From: JAWKXU01 sp964468045
Lineage (GTDB): Bacteria; Pseudomonadota; Alphaproteobacteria; Sphingomonadales; Sphingomonadaceae
Assembly: GCA_964468045.1 (NCBI GenBank)
Contig: CAYXTO010000011.1
Location: 1 to 64,000, forward strand
Direction of reading: 5' to 3'
Length of the DNA stretch: 64,000 bases
The notes under the pieces are model-generated. The model was given only the letters and a program-made list of their open reading frames with translations, searched no databases and was not told the DNA's origin. Shown here piece after piece: positions 1 through 8,858 of the stretch. Numbering within the stretch: the first letter of the stretch is position 1; each line of letters opens with the position of its first letter. The position numbers were made by a program, and so were the translations under genes.

Positions 1-1301
1 TGCGCCTGGCCGGCAAGACCGACCGGCTCAACTGGATCATCGGCGCCAATTACGATCACCTGAAGACCACCGACAACAACACCTATTTCCTGTACAGCTT
101 CCTCGGCAACGACCCCTTCGGCTGGGCGGACACCGGGATCGGGCCGGTGCAGGATACGCTGAACTACTTCAGCTCGAAGACCGAGACCTACGCCTTCTTC
201 GGCAACGCGGAATTCGAGATCACCGACAACCTCACGCTCAGCGGCGGCTTCCGTTATACCAAGAACAAGCAGAGCGGGACCTACGCCTATGTCGATCCGC
301 CGGCGGACGATCTGTTCTCCAACTGGTATGGTGGGAACTCGGTCTTCATGGCGATCTGCGGCTGCGTGATCAACCCGGGCGAGGTGTTCGTCCTGGGCGA
401 TGGCAGCGCGGAATATCCCGCATTCACGCCGACCATTGTCCCGGTCACCAAAAAGCTGACCGAGGACAACTGGTCCTGGCGGGCCGGGCTGAACTACAAG
501 CTCGACAATGGCGGGCTGATCTATGCGACGGTCAGCCAAGGCTACAAGGCCGGCGTGTTCTCCAACATCGGCGCTTCGGTCATCACGCAATATGTGCCGG
601 CCACCCAGGAAAAGCTGATCTCCTATGAAGGCGGCTTCAAGATGCCCTTTGCCAATGGCAAGCTGCGCCTGAACGCCTCGGCCTTCTATTACGACTACAG
701 CGACAAGCAGGTGCGCGCCAAGGTCCTCGATCAGATCTGGGGCCTGCTCGAACGCCTGGTCAATGTGCCCAAGTCGGAAGTCTACGGGGTCGAGGCCGAG
801 ATCTTCGCAGAGCCGGTCGATGGGCTGACCCTGTCGGCGAGCGCGACCTATCTCGACAGCAAGGTCACCAAGACCTTCACCCAGCTCGTCACCGACGCCG
901 GCAACTTCTCCGTGTTCAACAACATGGGCTGGACCGGCGACTTCAAGGACTCCCAGTTGCCCTATACCCCGCACTTCATGGGCAATGCCGATATCCAGTA
1001 CAAATGGCAGATGGGCAATCTGGAGCCGTTCATCGGCGGCACCTTCTTCTATCAGGGCAAGTCCAACGCCACCTTCAAGAACAACATCCTGCGGGCGGAC
1101 TTCTTCGAGATCCCGTCCTATGAAACGGTCGACCTGCGCGCCGGGGTGAGCGGCAATGACGGCCAGTGGAAGGTCACCGTCTACGGCCGCAACGTGTTCA
1201 ACAAATACTACCTCACCTCGCCCACCTATTATGGCGATGCCCGCTGGAGCATGGCCGGACGACCCGCCGTCTACGGCGCCTCCTTCTCCTTCCGATACTA
1301 A
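1..1301 (+). CDS. TonB-dependent receptor, C-terminal part (5' end outside window)
   Basis: The frame is open from base 3 and gives 432 residues to a TAA at 1299-1301. They show the alternating beta-strand pattern of an outer-membrane TonB-dependent receptor barrel and end in an aromatic residue (SFRY), as expected for insertion by the BAM machinery. The signal peptide, TonB box and plug lie outside the window. Stretches such as QGYKAG and LVNVPKS closely resemble the receptor at 47707-50349, so both belong to one subfamily. Such receptors import hydrophobic or bulky substrates, and the catabolic genes downstream suggest an organic carbon source. The ligand is unknown. A strong terminator follows at 1331-1364. 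Confidence 0.93.
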   Translation, partial: RLAGKTDRLNWIIGANYDHLKTTDNNTYFLYSFLGNDPFGWADTGIGPVQDTLNYFSSKTETYAFFGNAEFEITDNLTLSGGFRYTKNKQSGTYAYVDPPADDLFSNWYGGNSVFMAICGCVINPGEVFVLGDGSAEYPAFTPTIVPVTKKLTEDNWSWRAGLNYKLDNGGLIYATVSQGYKAGVFSNIGASVITQYVPATQEKLISYEGGFKMPFANGKLRLNASAFYYDYSDKQVRAKVLDQIWGLLERLVNVPKSEVYGVEAEIFAEPVDGLTLSASATYLDSKVTKTFTQLVTDAGNFSVFNNMGWTGDFKDSQLPYTPHFMGNADIQYKWQMGNLEPFIGGTFFYQGKSNATFKNNILRADFFEIPSYETVDLRAGVSGNDGQWKVTVYGRNVFNKYYLTSPTYYGDARWSMAGRPAVYGASFSFRY

Positions 1302-1330
1302 TACCCCATCCAACAATCCATTACCTCCCT

Positions 1331-1364
1331 GGGGACGACAGAACAATCTGTCGTCCCCCTTTTT
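1331..1364 (+). terminator. Rho-independent terminator after the TonB receptor
   Basis: A perfect 12-bp stem (GGGGACGACAGA, loop ACAA, TCTGTCGTCCCC) is followed by C and five T. It starts 30 bases after the receptor stop codon and separates that gene from the linalool dehydratase-like gene. Confidence 0.93.
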
Positions 1365-1462
1365 ATGTTTGCCCCGAGGGCGAACTCCTATATCGTTCGA
1401 CGAAATCATCTGCCCGGCTGGCAGGATACAACCGCAGGATGCGGCGCTTCGGGAGAATGCAA

Positions 1463-3388
1463 ATGGCGACACAGATCAAGGCTCCGGCCGAATCCGTGAA
1501 TTTGACGGAGGAGACGCTCCCCAAACTGGTGGATCGCATTCCACCGATACCGCGAATCGACCGGATGCACGGTCCGATCACGCAACGCATCCTCTGGCGC
1601 TTCTACATCCTTCAGGCATCGGTGTTCATCGTCGGCCTGTTGCCCATCGTCCTGGGCATGAGCGCACAATGGAAGGCCCTCGGGCTCGGGCTCATCCTGC
1701 CCGGCGCCGGCTTCTTCTATGCCGGCGGCATTGCCGGCGCGCTGTTCGGCCTGCTTTCGGTGGCGGCCTTTGCGGTCATCATGTTCATCTGGTGGGCGCG
1801 CGGGGTGGTGCTCGGCCCGCCGGGAGTGATGCTCGGAACGGCCTTGCTCGCTGCGGCATGGGTCGGCGACGGATCCGGCGTGACAGCCATGGAGTATGTC
1901 GTTCCCGCCGCATTCATAGGCCTGCATCTCTATCTCGCGGGCGGCCGCCGCCGACAATTCACCGAGGCGCAGAAGCGTGCGGAAGGTCACAACAAGGCCA
2001 TCGAGAAGGCGGAACCGATCCTTCGGGACCGTCCGATCGTCGCATCGCCCGAAATGCCCGACGGGCAAGTTGCGGAATTTCGCCGGATGCTCGATCTCGC
2101 CCTGCAGCCGGTCGACAGCTGGGAAGGCTTCAATTTCAACGACACCTGGCAGGATGGCGCGCTCCGCTACCAGATCTCCACGATGTCCTGGAATCTGTCC
2201 TTCGGGCAATACACCCAGCTCCCCGCCTTCCACGGTTATCTGAACACCGCGCAGGAAAACCTGATCCGCAAGCATATCCACCGGAACACCTGGAACTACT
2301 GGTATTGGGAAAGCCTGTGGGGGAACCTGCGCATCGACAAGAACCCGGTGCATATCGACAACATCATGCTGTCGGGCTTCCTCGGCGTATCCCTGGGCCT
2401 GTTCGAAACCGCCAGCGGCACATCGCCTTTCCGCGAGCCAGGCTCGCTGACATTCCGCTGGGACGAGAACACCGCCTTTCCCTACAGCCACGAAACCATG
2501 CTGGGCGAAATCGTGAAAAACGCCAAGCGCTATGACTATGGCTGGTTTCCCTGTGAGCCGCGCTGGATCTACTCCATGTGCAATCTCGTCGGCCGGACCG
2601 CGCTGGAATTGCACGATGCGCGGCATGGAACGAAGATGGCCGAGGAGATCGGCAAGCGTTTCGAACAGACCATGGAAGAGGAGATGATGCTGCCCGACGG
2701 CCGCATCCGTGTCTGCACTTCCAGCACCTTCGGCTTCACCGTGCCGAGCCTCTCGGGGCTGTTCGGGGAAACATGGGGCATCCGCTTCCTGACTCCCCAT
2801 GCCCCGGAACAGGCGGAACGGCTGTGGCAAGTGCTGAAACGCGATTTCATGTCGGTGAATGAGAAGGGCCGCCTCGATTTCCGCCTGCTTCCGTTGGGCT
2901 GGGATACGCGCAAACCCGCAAACTTCTCCTCATCGCAATGGCCCGAGCTGAACCCGCTGATCATGGTGCTGTGGGCCGCGCTCGAAATGGGCGATGAGCC
3001 GATCATCCAGGCCACCCGCCTGACCATCGACGAACGGTATGGCGAAGGAATTGCCGGCGCGATGACCTGGACCCGCGCCAACACCGTGCGCGACATGGTC
3101 AATCGCGGCCTGCCGCAAGCCTGGCGAACCGGCCCTATCCTGAGTGAAGCACGTTATCCCGAGGTGATCGTCACCCGGGCCGTCACGGATGGCGAAGCGC
3201 TCGAACTGGTGCTGCGTGCCGGGGGTGAGGCGGGCACGACCGAACTGGGCCTCGATCGGCTTGTACCCGGCAAGAGCTACCATATCCGCCAGACAGGTGC
3301 TAATCTGACAGCGGATAGCCAGGGCAAGGCCCGCTTCACGATCCCGCTGGCGGGCCGTGTGGAGTTGACCATCGTGCCCCAGGGCTGA
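1463..3388 (+). CDS. Membrane-anchored linalool dehydratase/isomerase-like protein
   Basis: A 641-residue protein. About 40 hydrophilic residues precede four or five hydrophobic helices between residues 44 and 160. The soluble part (about 200-560) resembles the alpha-barrel of linalool dehydratase/isomerase (Ldi), the Castellaniella enzyme interconverting linalool, geraniol and myrcene. The main support is the CEP...CN motif: Cys364 and Cys373 are nine residues apart, as are the two active-site cysteines of Ldi. A DNIMLSGFLG segment matches the Ldi stretch carrying a catalytic His, but here Phe sits at that position. Residues 565-640 look like a small beta domain. Start: ATG 1463 has GGGAG seven bases upstream; in-frame ATGs at 1439 and 1457 lack a suitable RBS. 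Assignment is from remembered family motifs, and the substrate is unknown. Confidence 0.78.
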   Translation: MATQIKAPAESVNLTEETLPKLVDRIPPIPRIDRMHGPITQRILWRFYILQASVFIVGLLPIVLGMSAQWKALGLGLILPGAGFFYAGGIAGALFGLLSVAAFAVIMFIWWARGVVLGPPGVMLGTALLAAAWVGDGSGVTAMEYVVPAAFIGLHLYLAGGRRRQFTEAQKRAEGHNKAIEKAEPILRDRPIVASPEMPDGQVAEFRRMLDLALQPVDSWEGFNFNDTWQDGALRYQISTMSWNLSFGQYTQLPAFHGYLNTAQENLIRKHIHRNTWNYWYWESLWGNLRIDKNPVHIDNIMLSGFLGVSLGLFETASGTSPFREPGSLTFRWDENTAFPYSHETMLGEIVKNAKRYDYGWFPCEPRWIYSMCNLVGRTALELHDARHGTKMAEEIGKRFEQTMEEEMMLPDGRIRVCTSSTFGFTVPSLSGLFGETWGIRFLTPHAPEQAERLWQVLKRDFMSVNEKGRLDFRLLPLGWDTRKPANFSSSQWPELNPLIMVLWAALEMGDEPIIQATRLTIDERYGEGIAGAMTWTRANTVRDMVNRGLPQAWRTGPILSEARYPEVIVTRAVTDGEALELVLRAGGEAGTTELGLDRLVPGKSYHIRQTGANLTADSQGKARFTIPLAGRVELTIVPQG

Positions 3389-3404
3389 ACGCGGGTATCT
3401 GCTC

Positions 3405-3794
3405 ATGATGTGTTGCGTCATAGCTGCCTTCCTCTTCGCACAGGCGATGGCCGTCTTGCGGCGGTGGGGTATCTATTGGGGCGTGGTGCGGGCAGGTGCG
3501 GGCGAAGAGGACCTGCCCACATTGCTGGGCACGCTCCGCCGCATCTTCGCGCGGCCGGCGGTGCGCGCCGCAATCCTGGCTGTCGCCGTCGTGGAGATGG
3601 GCGGTGTGGCGACCTGGCTTTATGTCGACCACGGCGATCACATAGCCAGTATCATAGGGAGCACATTGGCGCCGGCAGCGAGCGCCCGCACCGATGCCGT
3701 GAAGATCTGCGGCGACGGCGATGGAACAACGCTGGTGACCCTGGCTCAGCTCGAGGCCGGCCTGCCTCTGCAATCTCGGCCCGCCCGGCCCTGA
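3405..3794 (+). CDS. Possible small two-helix membrane protein, function unknown
   Basis: This 129-codon frame lies between the Ldi-like gene and the SDR. It has GC-rich third positions like its neighbours and two hydrophobic segments (residues about 1-18 and 53-72), suggesting a small inner-membrane protein. There is no clear ribosome binding site and no family is recognised. If it is not a gene, 3389-3826 is an unexplained gap of about 440 bases. Confidence 0.45.
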   Translation: MMCCVIAAFLFAQAMAVLRRWGIYWGVVRAGAGEEDLPTLLGTLRRIFARPAVRAAILAVAVVEMGGVATWLYVDHGDHIASIIGSTLAPAASARTDAVKICGDGDGTTLVTLAQLEAGLPLQSRPARP

Positions 3795-3826
3795 ACCTCT
3801 TCAAGAAACAGAGATTGGGATTGAAT

Positions 3827-4585
3827 ATGCAGGACGACGCGGGGCTTGCCGGGAAGACCCTTGTGCTCACGGGCGCCACGGCCGGAATCGGCAAGGCGAT
3901 TGCCCGGCAGGTTGCATCCGCCGGTGCCCGGCTCGTGCTGGTCGCGCGCGGCGAAGAGAAACTCGCCGAAACACTCGCAGCCCTGCCATCAGAGTGCGAA
4001 GTCAAGGCGATTGCAGGCTGCGTCACCGATAGCGAAACCGCTCGTAAGGCCTTTGAGGCGGCGCAGGCCATGGGCGGCTGCGACGTGCTGGTCAACAATG
4101 CCGGGATTTTTCCCACCGCACTGCTCGCGGACACGGACGAGGCCTTGGCGGAACAGGTCATGCAGGTGAATTTCTTTGGCACCTTCCACTTCTGCCGCGC
4201 TTTCGTGCCTGCGATGATCGCCAGGGGCGGCGACAGCGTGGTCAACATCACCTCCATCGCCGCTCGGACGCCGACACCGGGCCTGTCGGCTTATGCCGCC
4301 AGCAAGGGCGCCGTGGAGGCTTTCACCCGGGCCATCGCCGCTGAAGCGGCGCCGCATGTGCGAATCAACTGCCTGTCCCCCGGGCCGACGCGGACGGAAA
4401 CCGTCGTCGCCCTGGAAGCGGATGACGACACCGGTGCGGTGGCGGAAGTGACGAAGGCGATTCCGCTGGCCCGCTATGCCGACTGCGATGAAATCGCCGA
4501 TGGCGTGCTGTTCCTGGCGGGCCGGCGCTCGTCGTGGATGACCGGGCAGACCCTGCAGGTGAACGGCGGCATATTGATGGCTTGA
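3827..4585 (+). CDS. Short-chain dehydrogenase/reductase (SDR)
   Basis: A 252-residue classical SDR. The NAD(P) motif TGATAGIG (15-22), the NNAG motif (90-93) and the catalytic Ser143-Tyr156-Lys160 set with the canonical 13-residue Ser-Tyr spacing are all present. It probably oxidises or reduces a hydroxyl/ketone on the substrate handled by neighbouring genes. The frame is open further upstream, but the ATG at 3827 directly precedes the family's usual N-terminus. It ends four bases before the convergent TetR gene. Confidence 0.9.
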   Translation: MQDDAGLAGKTLVLTGATAGIGKAIARQVASAGARLVLVARGEEKLAETLAALPSECEVKAIAGCVTDSETARKAFEAAQAMGGCDVLVNNAGIFPTALLADTDEALAEQVMQVNFFGTFHFCRAFVPAMIARGGDSVVNITSIAARTPTPGLSAYAASKGAVEAFTRAIAAEAAPHVRINCLSPGPTRTETVVALEADDDTGAVAEVTKAIPLARYADCDEIADGVLFLAGRRSSWMTGQTLQVNGGILMA

Positions 4586-4589
4586 TGGC

Positions 4590-5216
4590 CTAGCGTGGCG
4601 CGAAGCCTGCGGCCAGAATATCCACCATGCCTTCGGCAATCTCGCTCGCCGGGCGTGTCCCGCCTGGCTCGTGCCAGCGCGCAGGCCAGTTGAGCGCCCC
4701 GGCAAGCGTGAAAGCGAGAAGCTTGGGATCGCTGGTCGAGATCGTGCCATCCGCGATGGCTTCGTCGATCAGTTCGCGCAGCGCCGTATCGATCTTGCGC
4801 TTGAGCCCGCGAAACTGCTTGCGGCCATTCTCCGACAAGGTCTCCTCACCCGTGCGGATCACGCAACGGCCGAAATCGTCCATGTTGATCTCGGCATAGC
4901 GCCGCAGGAAGCCGCACAGGCGATCCTTGCCCGTTCCTTCCTCGCGCCGCGCGATCTCCGCCGCCTCCAGCAATTGCTCCAGCCCGATGGTGACGCATTC
5001 GAGCAGCACCTGCTCCTTGTTGCCGAGGTAATGATAGATCGTCGGCTTGGTGATGCCGAGGCTGGCGGCCACATCCTCCAGCGAAGTGGCGTGGAAGCCC
5101 CGCTTGTTGAACATCTGCACCGCCGCGCGCAGCACCGCCTGCCGCTTCGCCGCGCGTTCTTCCCGCCGCTGCCCGGGCGTCTGGAAGGGGGACTCCGGCT
5201 TGTTCATGAAACACAT
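4590..5216 (-). CDS. TetR-family transcriptional regulator
   Basis: A 208-residue TetR/AcrR regulator. The N-terminal helix-turn-helix (about 44-65, ending in TKPTIYHYLGNKEQV) is typical; the rest is an all-helical ligand-binding domain. An alternative start is the second Met three codons in. It is divergent from the acyl-CoA dehydrogenase operon with 83 bases between, and a near-perfect 16-bp palindrome there (5264-5279) overlaps the probable -10 of that operon. This suggests repression of the beta-oxidation operon, relieved by a pathway acyl-CoA or substrate (inference). Confidence 0.9.
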   Translation of the reverse strand: MCFMNKPESPFQTPGQRREERAAKRQAVLRAAVQMFNKRGFHATSLEDVAASLGITKPTIYHYLGNKEQVLLECVTIGLEQLLEAAEIARREEGTGKDRLCGFLRRYAEINMDDFGRCVIRTGEETLSENGRKQFRGLKRKIDTALRELIDEAIADGTISTSDPKLLAFTLAGALNWPARWHEPGGTRPASEIAEGMVDILAAGFAPR

Positions 5217-5237
5217 AGTGGCTGCATCGATTCATGG

Positions 5238-5266
5238 TTGACACAAAACCCGTCAGAATACAATAT
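5238..5266 (+). promoter_or_regulatory. Probable sigma70 promoter of the beta-oxidation operon
   Basis: A consensus -35 TTGACA (5238-5243) is followed by an A/T-rich -10 region: CAATAT at 5261-5266 with 17-bp spacing, or TACAAT at 5259-5264 with 15-bp spacing. It drives rightward toward the dehydrogenase start at 5300. Confidence 0.6.
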
Positions 5267-5279
5267 ACCCATGAGTATA
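5264..5279. promoter_or_regulatory. Candidate TetR operator palindrome
   Basis: TATACCCATGAGTATA is a 16-bp inverted repeat with a single mismatched pair. It lies between the divergent TetR gene and its likely target operon and overlaps the -10 region, which fits steric repression. Binding by the adjacent TetR protein is inferred. Confidence 0.6.
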
Positions 5280-5299
5280 GAAACTGTCGTGAGGCAGAA

Positions 5300-6427
5300 A
5301 TGATTCTTTCCGAAACGCAGTCCGCAATCCGCGACATGGTCCGCAGCTTCGCGCAGGAGCGGATCAGGCCGAATGCCCAGGCTTACGAGGCGGCGAAGGC
5401 ATATCCGCCCGAGCTGTACACCGAGCTGGCCGAGCTGGGCCTGATGGGCATGACCGCGCCCGAGGAAGCGGGCGGCGCCGGGGCGGATTACGTATCCTAC
5501 GCCCTCGCCCTGATGGAAATCGCGGCGGCTGACGGCGCGCTCTCCACCATCCTCAGCATCCAGAACAGCCTGATCGTGTCCGCCCTGCTGAAGGACGGCA
5601 ACGCCGCGCAAAGGGAACGCTTCCTGCCGGACCTGCTGGCGGGTCGCACCATCGGCGCCTTCGCGCTGACGGAAGCCGACGCCGGCTCCGACGCCTCTGC
5701 CCTGCGCACGCGCGCACGCAAGACAGAGGGTGGCTATGTGCTGGACGGGGCGAAACAGTTCATCAGCTCCGGCAAGATCGCCGGGATCGCCATCGTCTTC
5801 GCCGTGACCGATCCGGACGCGGGCAAACGCGGCATCTCCGGTTTCCTCGTGCGGACCGACACGCCCGGCTATGTCGTCGACAAGGTCGAGCACAAGCTCG
5901 GCCAGTATGCGTCCGACACCTGCGCCATCCGGTTCGAGAACATGTTCCTGGATGAGAGCCTGCGCCTAGGCGCGGAAGGCGCCGGCTACGGAATCGCCCT
6001 TTCCAACCTGGAAGCGGGCCGGATCGGCATCGCCTCGCAATGCATCGGCATGGCGCAAGCGGCGCTGGATATCGCGGTCGCCTACGCCAAGGAGCGGACC
6101 AGCTTCGGCAAGCCCATCATGCAGCATCAGGCCGTCGGCTTCCGTCTGGCGGACCACGCCGCCCGGCTGGAAGCGGCCCGGCAACTGGTGCTCCACGCGG
6201 CGGCGGTGAAGGACAGCGGCGCGCCCTGCCTCACCGAAGCGAGCATGGCCAAGCTGGTCGCCTCCGAAACCGCCGAAAGCGTGGTGTCCGCCGCCATCCA
6301 GACCCTCGGCGGCTACGGCTATCTCGAGGAATTCGGCGTCGCCAAGATCTATCGCGATGTCCGTGTGTGCCAGATCTACGAAGGCACGTCCGATATCCAG
6401 CGCATGGTCATTGCCCGCAATCTTTGA
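5300..6427 (+). CDS. Acyl-CoA dehydrogenase
   Basis: A 375-residue FAD-dependent acyl-CoA dehydrogenase that would introduce the alpha,beta double bond into an acyl-CoA. Both family signatures are present: ALTEADAGSD in the middle domain and the C-terminal YEGTSDIQR, where Glu361 is the catalytic base of the short/medium-chain type. The frame is open upstream to 5234, but ATG 5300 has GAGG at the right distance and matches the usual N-terminus. It is the first gene of an operon running to 13713 and lies under the TetR operator region. Confidence 0.93.
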   Translation: MILSETQSAIRDMVRSFAQERIRPNAQAYEAAKAYPPELYTELAELGLMGMTAPEEAGGAGADYVSYALALMEIAAADGALSTILSIQNSLIVSALLKDGNAAQRERFLPDLLAGRTIGAFALTEADAGSDASALRTRARKTEGGYVLDGAKQFISSGKIAGIAIVFAVTDPDAGKRGISGFLVRTDTPGYVVDKVEHKLGQYASDTCAIRFENMFLDESLRLGAEGAGYGIALSNLEAGRIGIASQCIGMAQAALDIAVAYAKERTSFGKPIMQHQAVGFRLADHAARLEAARQLVLHAAAVKDSGAPCLTEASMAKLVASETAESVVSAAIQTLGGYGYLEEFGVAKIYRDVRVCQIYEGTSDIQRMVIARNL

Positions 6428-6566
6428 GCAGCATTGAAAAGCGGCTTGATCGCACGGCGGCGAAGGTCTTCACTATCTTGATTGGGAGATGATCGAAAAT
6501 GATCGGTTCGACAGCCCGAAGGGCAATCGCAGGCCGCGCTTGCATCATATCTGAAGGAACAGGCGC

Positions 6567-7742
6567 ATGAGCGGAATCGGCATGGCGGCGGCGCTGGAAA
6601 TCGCCAATCGGGTGGAGCGCTTCGTACGCGAGGAAGTCGTGCCCTATGAGAAGGATCCGCGGCGCGATCATCACAATTGCCCCACTTACGAAATGATCGC
6701 GGAATTGCGGGACAAGGCGCGCGCCGCCGGCGTGATGACGCCGCATATCCTGCCGGACGGCTCCCACCTCAACCAGCGCGAAACGGCTGCGGTGCTGATC
6801 CGCACCGGCCTTTCCCCGCTCGGCCCCCTTGCCTGCAACACCGCCGCGCCCGATGAAGGCAATATGTACCTGCTGGGCAAGGTCGGCAGCACGGCATTGA
6901 AGGAACGCTTCCTCGCCCCGATGGTTTCGGGCGAGAAGACCACCGCCTTCTTCATGACCGAACCCGCCAGCGAAGGCGGCGCGGGTTCCGACCCCTCCAT
7001 GATGCAGACCCGCTGCTGGCAGGAAGGGAATGAGTGGGTGGTCAGCGGGCGCAAGGCCTTCATCACCGGGGCCGAGGGCGCACGGATCGGCATTGTGATG
7101 GCCAAGGCGGAACAGGGCGCCTGCATGTTCCTGGTGGACCTGCCCGATCCGGCTATTCGCATCGATCATATCCCGAACACGATCGACAATTCCATGCCCG
7201 GCGGCCATGCCGTGCTGACCATCGACAATCTGCGCATCCCGGCCGACCAGATGCTGGGCGAGGCCGGGGAAGGCTTCAAATATGCGCAGGTCCGCCTCTC
7301 GCCCGCGCGCCTGTCGCACTGCATGCGCTGGCTGGGCGCCTGCATCCGCGCCAACGAGATCGCGACCGATTACGCCAATCGCCGCGAGGCGTTCCGCAAG
7401 CCGCTGATCGATCACGAAGGGGTCGGCTTCATGCTGGCCGAGAACCTGATCGACCTGAAACAGGCCGAACTGATGATAGACTGGTGCGCCGACGTGCTGG
7501 ACAGCGGCGAGATGGGCGTGCCCGAAAGCTCCATGGCCAAGGTCGCGGTCAGCGAAGGCCTGATGCGCGTGGCGGATCGCTGCGTGCAGGTGATGGGCGG
7601 CACGGGCGTGACCGACGACACGATCGTGGAGCAGGTGTTCCGCGAGATCCGCGCCTTCCGTATCTATGACGGCCCCACCGAAGTCCACAAATGGAGCCTG
7701 GCCAAGAAGATTCGGCGGGATTGGAAGGCGCAACAGGCATGA
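6567..7742 (+). CDS. Acyl-CoA dehydrogenase, ACAD11/LvaC-like type
   Basis: A 391-residue acyl-CoA dehydrogenase of a different branch from the gene before it. The C-terminal motif is YDGPTEVHK, with Asp368 where short-chain enzymes have Glu; this form is typical of the ACAD10/ACAD11 family. Its stop codon overlaps the start of a kinase-like gene (ATGA at 7739-7742). In ACAD11 a kinase domain and this dehydrogenase domain are fused and convert 4-hydroxyacyl-CoA through a phosphorylated intermediate; Pseudomonas levulinate genes lvaA and lvaC do the same as separate proteins. A similar role is inferred here. The 139-base gap upstream holds no recognised feature. Confidence 0.9.
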   Translation: MSGIGMAAALEIANRVERFVREEVVPYEKDPRRDHHNCPTYEMIAELRDKARAAGVMTPHILPDGSHLNQRETAAVLIRTGLSPLGPLACNTAAPDEGNMYLLGKVGSTALKERFLAPMVSGEKTTAFFMTEPASEGGAGSDPSMMQTRCWQEGNEWVVSGRKAFITGAEGARIGIVMAKAEQGACMFLVDLPDPAIRIDHIPNTIDNSMPGGHAVLTIDNLRIPADQMLGEAGEGFKYAQVRLSPARLSHCMRWLGACIRANEIATDYANRREAFRKPLIDHEGVGFMLAENLIDLKQAELMIDWCADVLDSGEMGVPESSMAKVAVSEGLMRVADRCVQVMGGTGVTDDTIVEQVFREIRAFRIYDGPTEVHKWSLAKKIRRDWKAQQA

Positions 7743-8806
7743 GCGCGCTGGATCAGGACGCCAACGCCGGCACCACTCCGGTACGGGAGGCCTACCGCTT
7801 CGACGAGGCTGCGCTGGACCGCTGGCTGCAAGCCAATGTCGATGGCTATGCCGGCCCGCTCACGATGGAGCAGTTCAAGGGCGGCCAATCCAACCCCACC
7901 TACAAGCTGGTCACTCCCGGCCGCAGCTATGTGCTGCGCCGCAAGCCGCCCGGCCAGATCCTCAAAGGCGCGCACGCGGTGGAACGCGAGGCACGCGTTC
8001 TCAGCGCTCTCGGCAAGACCGGCTTTCCCGTCGCCCATGTCTATGGCCTGTGCACCGATGACAGCGTGATCGGCAGCTGGTTTTATGTCATGGAAATGGT
8101 CGAGGGCCGGATATTCTGGGATGCGACCTTCCCCAATGTGGCGCGGGAGGATCGTCCGACCTATTTCGATGCGATGAATGCGACCATCGCCCGCCTGCAC
8201 AGCACCGACTATCTCGCGCTGGGGCTGGAGGACTACGGCAAGCCCGGCAATTACTTCGCGCGGCAGATCGGGCGCTGGACCAAGCAATATCTGGAAGATG
8301 TCGAAGCTGGTCGCAATCCCGACATGGACCGGCTGGTCGAATGGCTGCCCGGCAATATTCCACCGGGCGACGAGACCACCATCGTCCACGGCGATTTCCG
8401 CTGCGACAACATGATCTTCCACCCCACCGAGCCGCGCGTGATCGCGGTGCTGGACTGGGAGCTTTCGACCCTGGGCCATCCGCTGGCGGACTTCGCCTAT
8501 CACGCAATGATGTACCAGATGCCGCCCAATATCGTGGCGGGGCTGGCAGGGGTCGATATCGCGGCGCTGAACATCCCGCCGGAGCAGGATTATGTGGCCG
8601 CCTATTGTGCTCGCACGGGCCGCGACACCATCCCCAACTGGGATTTCTACATCGCCTTCAATTACTTCCGGCTGGCCGCGATCTTCCACGGCATCAAGGG
8701 CCGCGTGATCCGCGGAACCGCCGCATCGGCCCATGCCAAGGAACGGGCCGAAAGCTTCCCGGTCCTCGCGCGGCTTGCCCGCGAAGCGATGGAGCGGTGC
8801 GCCTGA
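7739..8806 (+). CDS. ACAD11/LvaA-like acyl-CoA kinase (phosphotransferase family)
   Basis: A 355-residue protein with the aminoglycoside-phosphotransferase fold. The catalytic loop HGDFRCDN starts at His217, with Asp223 and Asn224 placed for Mg-ATP, and the second metal motif DWE starts at Asp239. This group includes the kinase domain of ACAD10/11 and LvaA, which phosphorylate 4-hydroxyacyl-CoA. The start overlaps the stop of the ACAD11-type dehydrogenase by four bases, implying translational coupling and a joint function. Antibiotic modification is unlikely in this context. Confidence 0.88.
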   Translation: MSALDQDANAGTTPVREAYRFDEAALDRWLQANVDGYAGPLTMEQFKGGQSNPTYKLVTPGRSYVLRRKPPGQILKGAHAVEREARVLSALGKTGFPVAHVYGLCTDDSVIGSWFYVMEMVEGRIFWDATFPNVAREDRPTYFDAMNATIARLHSTDYLALGLEDYGKPGNYFARQIGRWTKQYLEDVEAGRNPDMDRLVEWLPGNIPPGDETTIVHGDFRCDNMIFHPTEPRVIAVLDWELSTLGHPLADFAYHAMMYQMPPNIVAGLAGVDIAALNIPPEQDYVAAYCARTGRDTIPNWDFYIAFNYFRLAAIFHGIKGRVIRGTAASAHAKERAESFPVLARLAREAMERCA

Positions 8807-8858
8807 ACAGAGCGGCAGCCTGGCTGCCATAGGAAATTCGAGGAAAGGACAGAGACAG

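Noticed and set aside
3410..3826. N-terminal extension of the SDR gene giving a 391-residue protein
   Set aside because: The extra 139 residues are arginine-rich and not protein-like, overlap the better small membrane ORF, and the family N-terminus starts at 3827.
7739..8806. Aminoglycoside resistance gene
   Set aside because: The kinase fold is shared, but translational coupling to an ACAD11-type dehydrogenase and similarity to LvaA/ACAD11 point to acyl-CoA metabolism.
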